Assembly (NCBI RefSeq): GCF_000272405.2
Contig: NZ_AJZM02000080.1
Location: forward strand, 1-23,013
From: Vibrio tasmaniensis 1F-187
Lineage (GTDB): Bacteria > Pseudomonadota > Gammaproteobacteria > Enterobacterales > Vibrionaceae
Length of the DNA: 23,013 nt
Direction: 5' to 3'
Position 1 is the first letter of the stretch, and each line of letters begins with the position of its first letter. The translations under genes were made by a program, and so were the position numbers. This document shows positions 15,654 to 23,013 of the stretch, piece by piece. The notes beneath the pieces are model-generated. The model did no database searches. It was not told the DNA's origin and saw only the letters and a list, made by a program, of their open reading frames with translations.

Positions 15654-16961
15654 ATGAGCATGAAAAAGAGCTTCCCAATACGGGGTCACCTTACTACCTT
15701 TTTCTTGGGCTTGTCACTTCTGACAGCCTTACTATTCGGAGAACTTTTAATCCGTCACTTTGAATATGGAATAGAAGATTCAGTAAAAATGCGACTCGCC
15801 AGTGAATGGTTGAGCTTTAACGAAGTACGCCTTATAAATCCAGAAGCCAAACTACCTAAATCTTACGTAGTGTCATTTTATTATGACCAATTGCCTAACA
15901 TAAAGGTCGATGGTAAAGACGTACTTCGGGATGTGACATTTGTTAATGATGAGTTCACTGTCGTCTTCGTTGATGAAACGGTTACCAACGACATCAAGAA
16001 AGAGGCTGTCTTTGGTGTCTACCGTTTTGCTCTCGAAGACGGACGATTGGTATTCGGAGTCGCTCGGTACGACTACCGCCTAATTGGCGACACAATAGAT
16101 GTGTGGTTCGATCATCGCTTCAACCTTATTATCTATATTGCTCTTGGCTATATATTTTTTATTGTATTAGCGCTTTGGCTCTACAGTTACCGAGTAGGAA
16201 AAAAAACCGAACAACTCGTCGAATGGTCAGAAAGCGCGTCCAACGACCTATTGGCGAACCCCGCTCCCAACTTTAAATTCAGTGAATACAATCGAGTTGC
16301 GCTTTATCTAGAAAAGGCACTCAGTAAGAATGCGCATTTGGTAGAAAGAGAACAACGTTTTCTATCTCATGCTAGTCACGAATTGAGAACGCCTATTGCA
16401 ATCATACGAGCAAATATGGAGATCTTAGAGCGCATCTCCCTGCCCTCAGATTTACAGCGCCCGATCAATCGTATCGACCGCGCGAGCAGCAACATGCAGC
16501 AAATTACCGAAACCATGCTCTGGCTAGTCCGAAAGAGTGAAACGCCACCGAATCAGAGCTTAGTTTCGGTAGTCGCTTTATTAGATAATTTGATAGAAGA
16601 GTTGGAGTATTTAATTCAAGGTGAAGAGATCGACATCATCCGCAATTACCTTCATGCCCCAACAGTGGAACTTCCAGAGACTCCAATCAAAATTGTCGTT
16701 GGTAACCTCATTCGTAACGCTTTCCAATACACGCACAGCGGTACGATCCATATCTATTTCGAAAAAAACAGCATAGTGATCAAGAACATCAATACACAGG
16801 AACTTGATCTGCCATTTCAAGATAGCTTTGGCCTTGGGCAGGATTTAACCGAGAAAATATGTAAGAAGCTAGGATGGCACCTTGAAGCAGAGGAAATAGA
16901 GGGAGGCTTGTTGGCTCGGCTTCATTTGCCGGGCGAAGAAAAATCAAATACCAATGCTTAA
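15654..16961 (+). CDS. Membrane sensor histidine kinase of the efflux operon, degenerate G1 box
   Basis: 435 residues. TM1 is at about 12-34, followed by a periplasmic sensor of about 120 residues and TM2 at about 157-178. A HisKA domain has phospho-acceptor His242 in FLSHASHELRTPI. The HATPase domain has an N-box NLIRNAFQYT (351-360). The G1 box (DxGxG) is not recognisable: the aligned stretch reads VIKNINTQE (375-383). FGLGQDL (392-398) stands in for the G2 box. The fold is probably a shortened HATPase. It may still bind ATP weakly, or act mainly as a phosphatase. No HAMP signature is evident. It starts two bases after the regulator gene. An alternative ATG is two codons downstream. The sensed ligand is unknown. 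Confidence 0.9.
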   Translation: MSMKKSFPIRGHLTTFFLGLSLLTALLFGELLIRHFEYGIEDSVKMRLASEWLSFNEVRLINPEAKLPKSYVVSFYYDQLPNIKVDGKDVLRDVTFVNDEFTVVFVDETVTNDIKKEAVFGVYRFALEDGRLVFGVARYDYRLIGDTIDVWFDHRFNLIIYIALGYIFFIVLALWLYSYRVGKKTEQLVEWSESASNDLLANPAPNFKFSEYNRVALYLEKALSKNAHLVEREQRFLSHASHELRTPIAIIRANMEILERISLPSDLQRPINRIDRASSNMQQITETMLWLVRKSETPPNQSLVSVVALLDNLIEELEYLIQGEEIDIIRNYLHAPTVELPETPIKIVVGNLIRNAFQYTHSGTIHIYFEKNSIVIKNINTQELDLPFQDSFGLGQDLTEKICKKLGWHLEAEEIEGGLLARLHLPGEEKSNTNA

Positions 16962-17083
16962 CTTCGTTTAAGTCGAATGACCAAGCCTCGGGGCAATCCG
17001 ACCGGGTGTTTTGGTCGCCATTGACTGAATTTAAGCTTCATCACTCATATTCAGTCGCAGCCTCTAGCCGAAAAAGTAAACAA

Positions 17084-17112
17084 TAAAAAGGGCTAACAAA
17101 TATGCTAGCCCC
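17084..17112 (-). terminator. Rho-independent terminator of the DUF2860 gene
   Basis: On the minus strand GGGCTA, a 10-base loop and TAGCCC are followed by five T. It lies about 30 bases beyond the stop codon. The convergent efflux operon ends about 120 bases away. Its own terminator is unclear: GACTGAAT/ATTCAGTC at 17023-17056 forms an 8-bp stem, but no T-run follows. Confidence 0.82.
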
Positions 17113-17140
17113 AACTCATCGTGATTAAGTAGTCAATTAC

Positions 17141-18103
17141 TTAAAAGTGATAGCTAACACCAACACTCATCAAATATCCGCTGGTATCGTAGAATGCGAT
17201 ATTGGAATTGTTACTAGAATAACCCGCTAATGCGTTGAATCCCCAGTCTTCCCAACCCATAACGTCCATATATTCATAGCCAAGCGTTGCGCTATATCCA
17301 TTGTCTTCACGTGTTTTCTTGAATACTGGATTGGATGCATCATATGAGCGGTGACTGTAATCTGCATTGACCGAGAATGCATGATCATCCACCATCATTA
17401 TGTAGGTCAACGAGCCAGAGTAATCAGAGAAAGAAACTGCTTTACCGTCTGCAAGATGTTTTTGATAAGACAACGATGGTTCGATAAAAGAGCTCTCACT
17501 AACAGGCATCTCCATAGATAGGCTTGCATAATAGCCTTTAGCGTCACGTTGGAGTACACCTGTTGGCACTCCTAGATGAACGCCCGATTTGTCATTTTTA
17601 ATGTCTTGCTTGTAGACAGCGAAATCACCCGATAAACCAATATCTAATAAGTTGTCGAGTTGTACGCGAAAGGTATCACCAGAGATGTCGGTTTTAGTCC
17701 TCGCAGTATTGGCTATAAACGGGTCTTCCCATACTTCACCATTTGCGATTGTTGGGAGGTAAGAGAACGATACAACCGATTCGTTGCCATATTCCAGTGC
17801 GTAGCCAAATTCAAAAGCAAAAACACCTTCAATGATATCGCCACGTGAGGTCCCCATAAAGACCTGCTGGTCGCTATCTGAACCAAACGTGTAGCGCAAC
17901 TGTCCCAGTGGTACAACAAGCGCACTCGAATCCGATTCTCCCTTGCTGTTCAAGCTGCCTTTTTTTACAGCCTCTGAGTCATCGGTTTCACTACCAAAGC
18001 CGACCAATACTCCAACTTCGCCTCCCCAGCCTGGTTCATCAAGTTCAGCCAATACATTTGCACTAAACAAAACCCCTAGAGTCATTAACATGCGGTAATT
18101 CAT
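17141..18103 (-). CDS. DUF2860 outer-membrane beta-barrel protein
   Basis: 320 residues with a Sec signal peptide (cleavage probably after VLA, residues 17-19). The mature protein starts ELDEPGWGGEVGVLVGFG. Alternating polar/aromatic strands and a final SVGVSYHF ending in Phe mark it as a BamA-dependent outer-membrane beta-barrel. The FGSDSDQQVFMGTSRGD segment matches what I remember of DUF2860, a Vibrio-rich family of unknown function. The ATG directly follows a hairpin whose loop holds the AAGGAG ribosome-binding site. It is transcribed alone, toward the efflux operon. Substrate and role are unknown; a porin- or channel-like role is inference. Confidence 0.82.
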   Translation of the reverse strand: MNYRMLMTLGVLFSANVLAELDEPGWGGEVGVLVGFGSETDDSEAVKKGSLNSKGESDSSALVVPLGQLRYTFGSDSDQQVFMGTSRGDIIEGVFAFEFGYALEYGNESVVSFSYLPTIANGEVWEDPFIANTARTKTDISGDTFRVQLDNLLDIGLSGDFAVYKQDIKNDKSGVHLGVPTGVLQRDAKGYYASLSMEMPVSESSFIEPSLSYQKHLADGKAVSFSDYSGSLTYIMMVDDHAFSVNADYSHRSYDASNPVFKKTREDNGYSATLGYEYMDVMGWEDWGFNALAGYSSNNSNIAFYDTSGYLMSVGVSYHF

Positions 18104-18129
18104 CGCTACTTCTCCTTATGAAAGTAGCG
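18104..18129 (-). promoter_or_regulatory. Hairpin presenting the ribosome-binding site of the DUF2860 gene
   Basis: In the mRNA, CGCTACTT and AAGTAGCG form a perfect 8-bp stem with loop TCATAAGGAG. The 3' arm is directly followed by the ATG. The Shine-Dalgarno AAGGAG lies in the loop, eight bases from the start. Such a structure could limit ribosome loading or act as a temperature or regulator-protein switch. The function is inferred. Confidence 0.6.
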
Positions 18130-18177
18130 AATAGTTTGCCAACTCGAAGGTAAATTTGGGGTGAATAGAGATACTTC

Positions 18178-18207
18178 ATTATGGGAATATACTGACGGCA
18201 TATGCAA
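18178..18207 (-). promoter_or_regulatory. Possible promoter of the DUF2860 gene
   Basis: On the minus strand TTGCAT (18202-18207) is followed after 18 bases by CATAAT (18178-18183), a good -10 with a poor -35. It would give a leader of about 70 bases containing the start-codon hairpin. Confidence 0.35.
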
Positions 18208-18309
18208 CAACTCGATACAGCCGTTTTTTACGACAATTTGTATTGTTACACCTCAAGTGGTATTGGGCGTTTGGGTATTGAGGCGCTTGATAAGTGCACC
18301 TCTGATATA

Positions 18310-18347
18310 AGTGGCTAATACCCTAGTAGAAATAGGTATCAACCACT
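18310..18347 (-). terminator. Imperfect hairpin after phaC, possible weak terminator
   Basis: AGTGG (18310-18314) pairs with CCACT (18343-18347). Inside, ATACCCTA pairs with TAGGTAT with one bulged base. It lies 13 bases past the phaC stop. Only a poor T-run follows on the minus strand, so termination may depend on Rho. Confidence 0.35.
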
Positions 18348-18360
18348 CACGTTAAACAAG

Positions 18361-20172
18361 CTAAGCGTCGCTTTTCGGAGCCTCTACATCGACGACTTCT
18401 TTATCGACGATAGGAAGTACCTGTTTTACATAGTTACCCGGTGCCTTGCCAATCACAGGGTGAAGCTCGGAACCTTGATTGAAAGGTTCGATTTTCTCGT
18501 CAGCTTCAAAGCCTTGTAACCATTGATCCCAATGTGTCCACCATGAGCCTTCGTTGTGACTTGCGTTGTTTAGCCATTCGTCAGCAGAGTCGTCTAGGTT
18601 GTCGTTCAACCAGTAGCCGTATTTCTTTTTCTCTGGATGGTTAACAATGCCTGCGATATGACCAGACTCGCCCAGAACAAACGTCTTGTTGCCACCAGTG
18701 TTCAATGCACCACGGTAAGTCCCCTGCCACAACGCGATATGGTCTTCTTTGGTCGAGATGAAGTAGCTTGGTATCTTAATTTTATTCAAATCAATCCATA
18801 CGCCGCCCACTTTCACGCCTTTGTCTTGAACCAGTTTGTTTTCAAGATAAAGCTCTCGCAGCAAGAAGTTATGGCATTTAGCCGCCACGTTAGTGCTATC
18901 ACTGTTCCAGTACAGAAGATCAAACTCCATCGGGCTACTGCCTTTGAGGTAGTTATCAATATAGTAGTTCCAGTATAAGCTGTTCTCTCGAAGCAAACTG
19001 AACGTCACGCTCAACGAACGACCATCCATATAGCCCTTGCCATCGTTCTGCTTCTCAATAGCATTGATGATTGTCTCATTGATATACGCGCCCACCTCAC
19101 CCGGCTGCGAGAAATCCAACAAGGTGGTAAAAAAGGTCGCTGTTTTGATGCGCTTTTTCATGCGCTTCGCAGCGTAGTAAGCCACCGTAGACGCGAGTAC
19201 CGTGCCGCCAATACAATAACCTGCCGCATTGATTTGTTCTTTGCCTGTGATGTTTTCAATCGCAGCAACGGCTTTAACCACGCCTTCCGTGACATAGTCA
19301 CCAAACTCAGTGTCCCTCTGCGCTTCACCTGGGTTGCGCCAAGACATCATGAATACACTATGTCCTTGCTCAAGTAACCAGCGTACCATCGAGTTCTTCT
19401 CACGAAGGTCAAGAATGTAGTACTTGTTGATGAATGGCGGGACGACCAGCAAAGGCGTCGCATTGACCTGCGGTGTCTTTGGTTGGTACTGAATCAGTTC
19501 AAACAACTCGTTTTGAAAGACAACATCACCTTCGGTGTTCGCAACATCCACACCTAATCGAAAAGCGTTGTTGTTGGTCATGCGGATCTTGAGTATATCG
19601 GCGCTTGCTTCAACGTCTGCTTGTAACTGCTCTAACCCATCGAGAAGGTTTTCACCATTTCGCTCAAGCGTCAGTTTCATCAACTCTGGATTCGTTGCAA
19701 TAAAGTTGCTTGGAGAGAGAGCATTGATTGCCTGACGAGAAAAGAACGCCACACGCTCTTTGGTTTTCTCGTCGATGCCTTCGATAGAATTGATGGTGTC
19801 GATGTAGCTTTTACTGAATAACAAATAGGATTGCTTGATGAAGCTATAGAAAGGGTCGTTCTTCCATGCATCATCGATAAAGCGCTTATCACTGCGCTCT
19901 TCTGAGATGATACTTTCAGTGTTGCCCATCAGTGCTGCGTTTTGCCAGATTTGCAGTTGCTGTTCCCACCATTGAGATTGCAGCTGAAGCAGGACGGCGG
20001 GTTGGTTGGCGGCTTGCTCGAAGATTTTTGATGCATCATCAAAATTCACTTCTTGCATCGCTTGATTTAGGGGAGATTGCGCGGCTTCCTTGTTTTGTTC
20101 AAAATTATCCCACCATTGCTGGTTTGTTTGTTGAAGTTTAACAAGGTAGTCCGAAAAGAAGTGTTGAAACAT
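18361..20172 (-). CDS. phaC: PhaC class I poly(3-hydroxyalkanoate) synthase
   Basis: Polymerises (R)-3-hydroxybutyryl-CoA into PHB at the granule surface. 603 residues from the chosen start, usual for class I. The N-terminal half is the PhaC N-domain and the C-terminal half an alpha/beta hydrolase. The catalytic triad is Cys320 in the lipase-like box GYCIGG, Asp477 in STKEDH, and His505 in GESGHIAG. The start MFQHFFSDYL is preferred because GGAG lies seven bases upstream. An upstream ATG at 20229 would add 19 residues that look like untranslated leader. No phaE is present, which supports class I. It is last in the phaBAPC operon, 73 bases after phaP. Confidence 0.95.
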   Translation of the reverse strand: MFQHFFSDYLVKLQQTNQQWWDNFEQNKEAAQSPLNQAMQEVNFDDASKIFEQAANQPAVLLQLQSQWWEQQLQIWQNAALMGNTESIISEERSDKRFIDDAWKNDPFYSFIKQSYLLFSKSYIDTINSIEGIDEKTKERVAFFSRQAINALSPSNFIATNPELMKLTLERNGENLLDGLEQLQADVEASADILKIRMTNNNAFRLGVDVANTEGDVVFQNELFELIQYQPKTPQVNATPLLVVPPFINKYYILDLREKNSMVRWLLEQGHSVFMMSWRNPGEAQRDTEFGDYVTEGVVKAVAAIENITGKEQINAAGYCIGGTVLASTVAYYAAKRMKKRIKTATFFTTLLDFSQPGEVGAYINETIINAIEKQNDGKGYMDGRSLSVTFSLLRENSLYWNYYIDNYLKGSSPMEFDLLYWNSDSTNVAAKCHNFLLRELYLENKLVQDKGVKVGGVWIDLNKIKIPSYFISTKEDHIALWQGTYRGALNTGGNKTFVLGESGHIAGIVNHPEKKKYGYWLNDNLDDSADEWLNNASHNEGSWWTHWDQWLQGFEADEKIEPFNQGSELHPVIGKAPGNYVKQVLPIVDKEVVDVEAPKSDA

Positions 20173-20245
20173 AACATGACTCCAATAATCGGAAAATCGC
20201 CACCGAATGTCACAGTAAAACTGCCTCATTCGATGGCGATTAAAT

Positions 20246-20593
20246 TTATGCAGGTGTGACTGTTTTCAAGTTTTCAGTTGTTAGTGTTTCAACATCGTCT
20301 TTGAACTCTTTGGCAGCCGCTTGCAATTTTGTACTGTCACTCATCATTTGCTGAGACAGTTGAGTTAATGCCGTGAGTTGTTGACTATTGAAAGCGGTCA
20401 GGCTGTTTACGTCTTTGATTTCGCTTACTGCCTTCATTTGAGAAAGACCCATATCCGTATAAGTCTGCATCGCATTCATTTGCAGTTCTGTCATCGTTTG
20501 AATGTTCTTAGCAACCAACTTGTTGAACTTTAAGTACGGTTCAAATTGCTTTTCTGTTTGGTCGGTAATTGTTTTGAAAATATCCGTGTACAT
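20246..20593 (-). CDS. phaP: Phasin (PHA granule-associated protein)
   Basis: 115 residues, almost wholly amphipathic alpha-helix rich in Gln, Thr, Met and Ala, without Cys or Trp. It starts MYTDIFKTITDQTEKQFEPYLKFNKL, and FEPYLKFNKL with NIQTMTELQ is typical of Phasin_2-type proteins. It should coat PHB granules, control their size and number, and help PhaC activity. AGGAG precedes the ATG by six bases. The 131-base gap upstream is the longest in the operon, which would leave room for a separate phaP promoter, since phasins are usually very abundant. I could not identify a convincing one. Confidence 0.9.
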   Translation of the reverse strand: MYTDIFKTITDQTEKQFEPYLKFNKLVAKNIQTMTELQMNAMQTYTDMGLSQMKAVSEIKDVNSLTAFNSQQLTALTQLSQQMMSDSTKLQAAAKEFKDDVETLTTENLKTVTPA

Positions 20594-20724
20594 AAGTAAC
20601 TCCTGATGAATACATAGTTTAAGAAGTTTGTATAATCATCGTTTCAGCCAACATTCATCTATGAGCTAGCGATGCTTTGAAAAGCTGATCCGATGTTTTA
20701 AGCTTGCTACCGATACCTTAGGCT

Positions 20725-21939
20725 CTAACCTTCAATACCTTTTAGCAAAACAGCGGTTCCCATTCCTCCACCCACGCAGAGTGAAGCAACGCCATAAGTC
20801 GTTTTCTGTTCAAGCATTTCATGGATGAGTGAAACAATAATTCGATTGCCAGACGCACCTAGAGGGTGACCAAGCGCGATTGCACCACCATTCACATTGA
20901 CCTTTGGCTTGAACGCATCAAGCGGTAAATCATGCTGCTCTGACAATTGGTACATTACGCCAAGAGCTTGTGCTGCAAACGCTTCATTCAATTCAAACAA
21001 ATCTATTTCTTCGAGGGTGAGATTCGCTTTATCAAGCGCTTTAGATACCGCTTCTACTGGGCCTAACCCCATGATTTTGGGATCTAAACCAGATTGCGCG
21101 TAGCTGCTCAGCTCTACCAGTGGTGTCAGGCCATATTTCACGACCGCCGATTCAGACGCTAAGATAATGGCACTTGCGCCATCATTGATGCCCGAAGCGT
21201 TACCTGCCGTAACCGAACCTTCACGGTCAAAGGCTGGGCGAAGCTTTTGCAAAGCTTCGAATGTCGCGTCTGACTTCGGATACTCATCGGTATCAAAAAT
21301 GACGGTTTGTCTGCGCTGCTTAACTTCTACAGGCACGATTTGCTCGTTAAACTTACCCGCTTCAATCGCTGCGACGGCTTTCTGTTGGCTTTCTAGGGCA
21401 TAGTTATCTTGAGCTAGGCGCGAAACATTTAACGTGTTGGCGATATTTTCAGCCGTCATGCCCATGTGGTAGTGATTAAACGCATCGGTTAAGCCATCAC
21501 CAACCAATAAGTCTTTCATTGAGATATCACCCATTTTGTGACCATTACGAACACTCGCGGGCACCACAAACGGAATTTGGGACATCACTTCAACGCCAGC
21601 AGCAATAACCACTTCAGCATCTTGTGCTTTGATGTGCGCCGCTGCGTCCATCACTGATTTCATACCGCTGCCGCAAATCATGTTCACGCCGTATGCTGGC
21701 GTTTCCTCAGGAAGCCCCGCATAAATGGAAGCCTGACGAGCAACCCCCATGCCTTGACCTGCCGAAATCACATTGCCGACGATCACTTCATCAATCGCAT
21801 CTAACGAAAGATCGACAGACTCAAGTGCGCCTTTGATCGCAACGCCAGCTAACTCACCCGCAGATACGTTTTTTAGCGACCCAGTAAATGCACCAATAGG
21901 AGTGCGCTTGGCCGCAACCATAAATACTTTTTCCATCAT
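20725..21939 (-). CDS. phaA: PhaA acetyl-CoA acetyltransferase (beta-ketothiolase)
   Basis: Condenses two acetyl-CoA to acetoacetyl-CoA, the first step of PHB synthesis. 404 residues, slightly longer than the usual 393. The nucleophile is Cys89 in NMICGSGMKSV. The other catalytic residues are His358 in ALGHPLGASG and Cys388 in SLCVGGGMG. NEAFAAQ (318-324) is also standard. The first of two adjacent ATGs is taken because AAGG lies seven bases upstream; a start one codon later is equally possible. It follows phaB by 23 bases and is cotranscribed. The pha context favours a biosynthetic thiolase over a degradative FadA. Confidence 0.95.
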   Translation of the reverse strand: MMEKVFMVAAKRTPIGAFTGSLKNVSAGELAGVAIKGALESVDLSLDAIDEVIVGNVISAGQGMGVARQASIYAGLPEETPAYGVNMICGSGMKSVMDAAAHIKAQDAEVVIAAGVEVMSQIPFVVPASVRNGHKMGDISMKDLLVGDGLTDAFNHYHMGMTAENIANTLNVSRLAQDNYALESQQKAVAAIEAGKFNEQIVPVEVKQRRQTVIFDTDEYPKSDATFEALQKLRPAFDREGSVTAGNASGINDGASAIILASESAVVKYGLTPLVELSSYAQSGLDPKIMGLGPVEAVSKALDKANLTLEEIDLFELNEAFAAQALGVMYQLSEQHDLPLDAFKPKVNVNGGAIALGHPLGASGNRIIVSLIHEMLEQKTTYGVASLCVGGGMGTAVLLKGIEG

Positions 21940-21962
21940 TCCAATCCCTTCAGTTTCGCCAA

Positions 21963-22703
21963 TTAGTGCATGTACAAGCCGCCATTCACAGACAATGTTT
22001 CACCTGTAATGTACGCCCCAGACTCACTCGCTAAAAAGCCCACTGCGTCTGCAATTTCTACAGGCGTCGCTAGACGTTTCATTGGGATTTGGTTTTTAAT
22101 CGAATCAAGGACTTCAGGCTTCATTTGCTCAACCATAGGTGTGCCTGTGTAGCCAGGGGCAACCACGTTTACCGTCACTCCGCTTCTAGCCCCCTCTGCT
22201 GCCAAGGCTTTTGAAAAACCAATCATTCCAGCCTTTGCTGCGGAATAATTGGTCTGTCCAAACTGACCTTTAAGACCGTTCACTGAAGAAATGTTGATGA
22301 CTCGGCAGTTACCCTTTTCACACATAGGAGCGAACAGAGGTTGAGTCACGTTGAAAAGGCTGTTTAAGTTTGTTTCAATCACGTCTTTCCACGCTTCGGC
22401 ATCCATCTTTTTAAAGACGCTATCACGTGTAATACCTGCGTTATTGACTAACACATCCACCGTGCCTTCTTCTTCTAACAACTTGCTTAAGCTCAGCGCA
22501 CATTCCGCAGTATTGGTAACATCTAATTCAAACAATCTCACTTGATCTTCGGTGAATTGTTTTTCGTTAAACCATTCCAATGCGCATTGGTAATTCCCAG
22601 TAAAATAAGTCGCGATAACACGATAGCCATCTGCAACTAACTTAGAGGAAATTGCTGAGCCGATACCGCCTTTTGACCCTGTAATTAAAGCAAGCTTTTT
22701 CAT
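21963..22703 (-). CDS. phaB: PhaB NADPH-dependent acetoacetyl-CoA reductase
   Basis: Short-chain dehydrogenase of 246 residues that makes (R)-3-hydroxybutyryl-CoA for PhaC. The Rossmann motif TGSKGGIG (8-15) is near the N-terminus, then NNAG (87-90). The catalytic residues are Ser140, Tyr153 and Lys157 in SSVNG and NYSAAKAG. The C-terminal ITGETLSVNGGLYMH is typical of PhaB/FabG. The start MKKLALITG is chosen over an ATG four codons upstream because the latter lies too close to its AAGGG. FabG is the main alternative, but the phaA neighbour argues for PhaB. First gene of the operon. Confidence 0.93.
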   Translation of the reverse strand: MKKLALITGSKGGIGSAISSKLVADGYRVIATYFTGNYQCALEWFNEKQFTEDQVRLFELDVTNTAECALSLSKLLEEEGTVDVLVNNAGITRDSVFKKMDAEAWKDVIETNLNSLFNVTQPLFAPMCEKGNCRVINISSVNGLKGQFGQTNYSAAKAGMIGFSKALAAEGARSGVTVNVVAPGYTGTPMVEQMKPEVLDSIKNQIPMKRLATPVEIADAVGFLASESGAYITGETLSVNGGLYMH

Positions 22704-23013
22704 TAATGATTCCATCCCTTACAAGAAATTAAATAACAATGATGTTAATAAAATAATGTCTTAGTTGATAATTAAACTTTACGTTTTGCTTTAATTAAAC
22801 CCTACAACTCAAAATCAAAAAGTATTATTACAAATCGAAAATAATTTGGGAGTATGATTAAAAACGTGACTTGCCTTACAGTTCTAGTGAAATGTTACAC
22901 ACGTGTAAATTATCGTAAGGCGCTGAAATAAATAAGCTTTACTTAATTTCAACTTTATCAACAAGCAGGTAAGCCTTTGTTAATTAGAGATAAACCAACA
23001 CTTCCTAGCTTGT
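22704..23013. promoter_or_regulatory. AT-rich upstream region of phaBAPC with nested inverted repeats
   Basis: No gene seen in about 310 bases. The part nearest phaB (22730-22870) is very AT-rich with several A/T tracts, so promoter boxes cannot be picked reliably. Farther out, GCCTTAC (22873-22879) and GTAAGGC (22915-22921) form a 7-bp inverted repeat. They enclose a perfect TTACAC-AC-GTGTAA palindrome (22895-22908). This resembles a dimeric repressor operator and could serve phaB or a divergent gene beyond the window. Confidence 0.45.

Noticed and set aside
16979..17016. GACCAA/TTGGTC repeat as terminator of the efflux operon
   Set aside because: The arms are only six bases with a 26-base loop and no T-run.
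20173..20229. Nineteen-residue N-terminal extension of PhaC
   Set aside because: The internal ATG at 20172 has a good GGAG at correct spacing and gives the family-like N-terminus.
1..23013. Mobile elements, CRISPR arrays, phage defence genes, tRNA or rRNA
   Set aside because: No transposase, integrase, spaced direct-repeat array, restriction-modification-like gene or tRNA/rRNA sequence was recognised on either strand.

Overview
The window looks like part of a Vibrio chromosome, probably chromosome II. The gene content points there: narQP next to a napFDABC operon that ends in a TIGR02808-type micro-protein, a DUF3391/HD-GYP phosphodiesterase, a DUF2860 outer-membrane protein and a phaBAPC polyhydroxyalkanoate cluster. 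From memory, the nap, HD-GYP and pha genes are also close together on V. cholerae chromosome II. The species cannot be fixed from sequence alone. I see no rRNA, tRNA, CRISPR array, transposase or integrase.

Positions 1-7476 form an anaerobic nitrate-respiration block. narQ and narP (minus strand, overlapping) encode the nitrate/nitrite sensor kinase and its response regulator. They diverge from napF-napD-napA-napB-napC plus a 45-residue membrane protein. The shared intergenic region holds a near-perfect NarP 7-2-7 operator, a candidate FNR site, and a four-codon minigene in frame with napF. A strong stem-loop lies between napA and napB, and a rho-independent terminator closes the operon.

Positions 7477-9107 hold one HD-GYP cyclic-dinucleotide phosphodiesterase. 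Its gene lies between two terminators with the same GCCACTG/CAGTGGC stem.

Positions 9248-16961 are a tightly packed plus-strand module: outer-membrane channel, membrane-fusion protein, RND pump, OmpR-type regulator and histidine kinase. It looks like a self-regulating envelope efflux system. The outer-membrane gene is interrupted at an A5 tract by what looks like a one-base deletion. The pump and kinase have non-canonical residues at usually conserved positions.

Positions 17084-18207 hold a minus-strand DUF2860 beta-barrel gene. Its Shine-Dalgarno sequence sits in the loop of an 8-bp hairpin that abuts the start codon.

Positions 18310-22703 are phaC, phaP, phaA and phaB, transcribed phaB to phaC. 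They form a complete acetyl-CoA to poly(3-hydroxybutyrate) pathway with a phasin. The AT-rich region upstream of phaB carries nested inverted repeats that may be regulatory.
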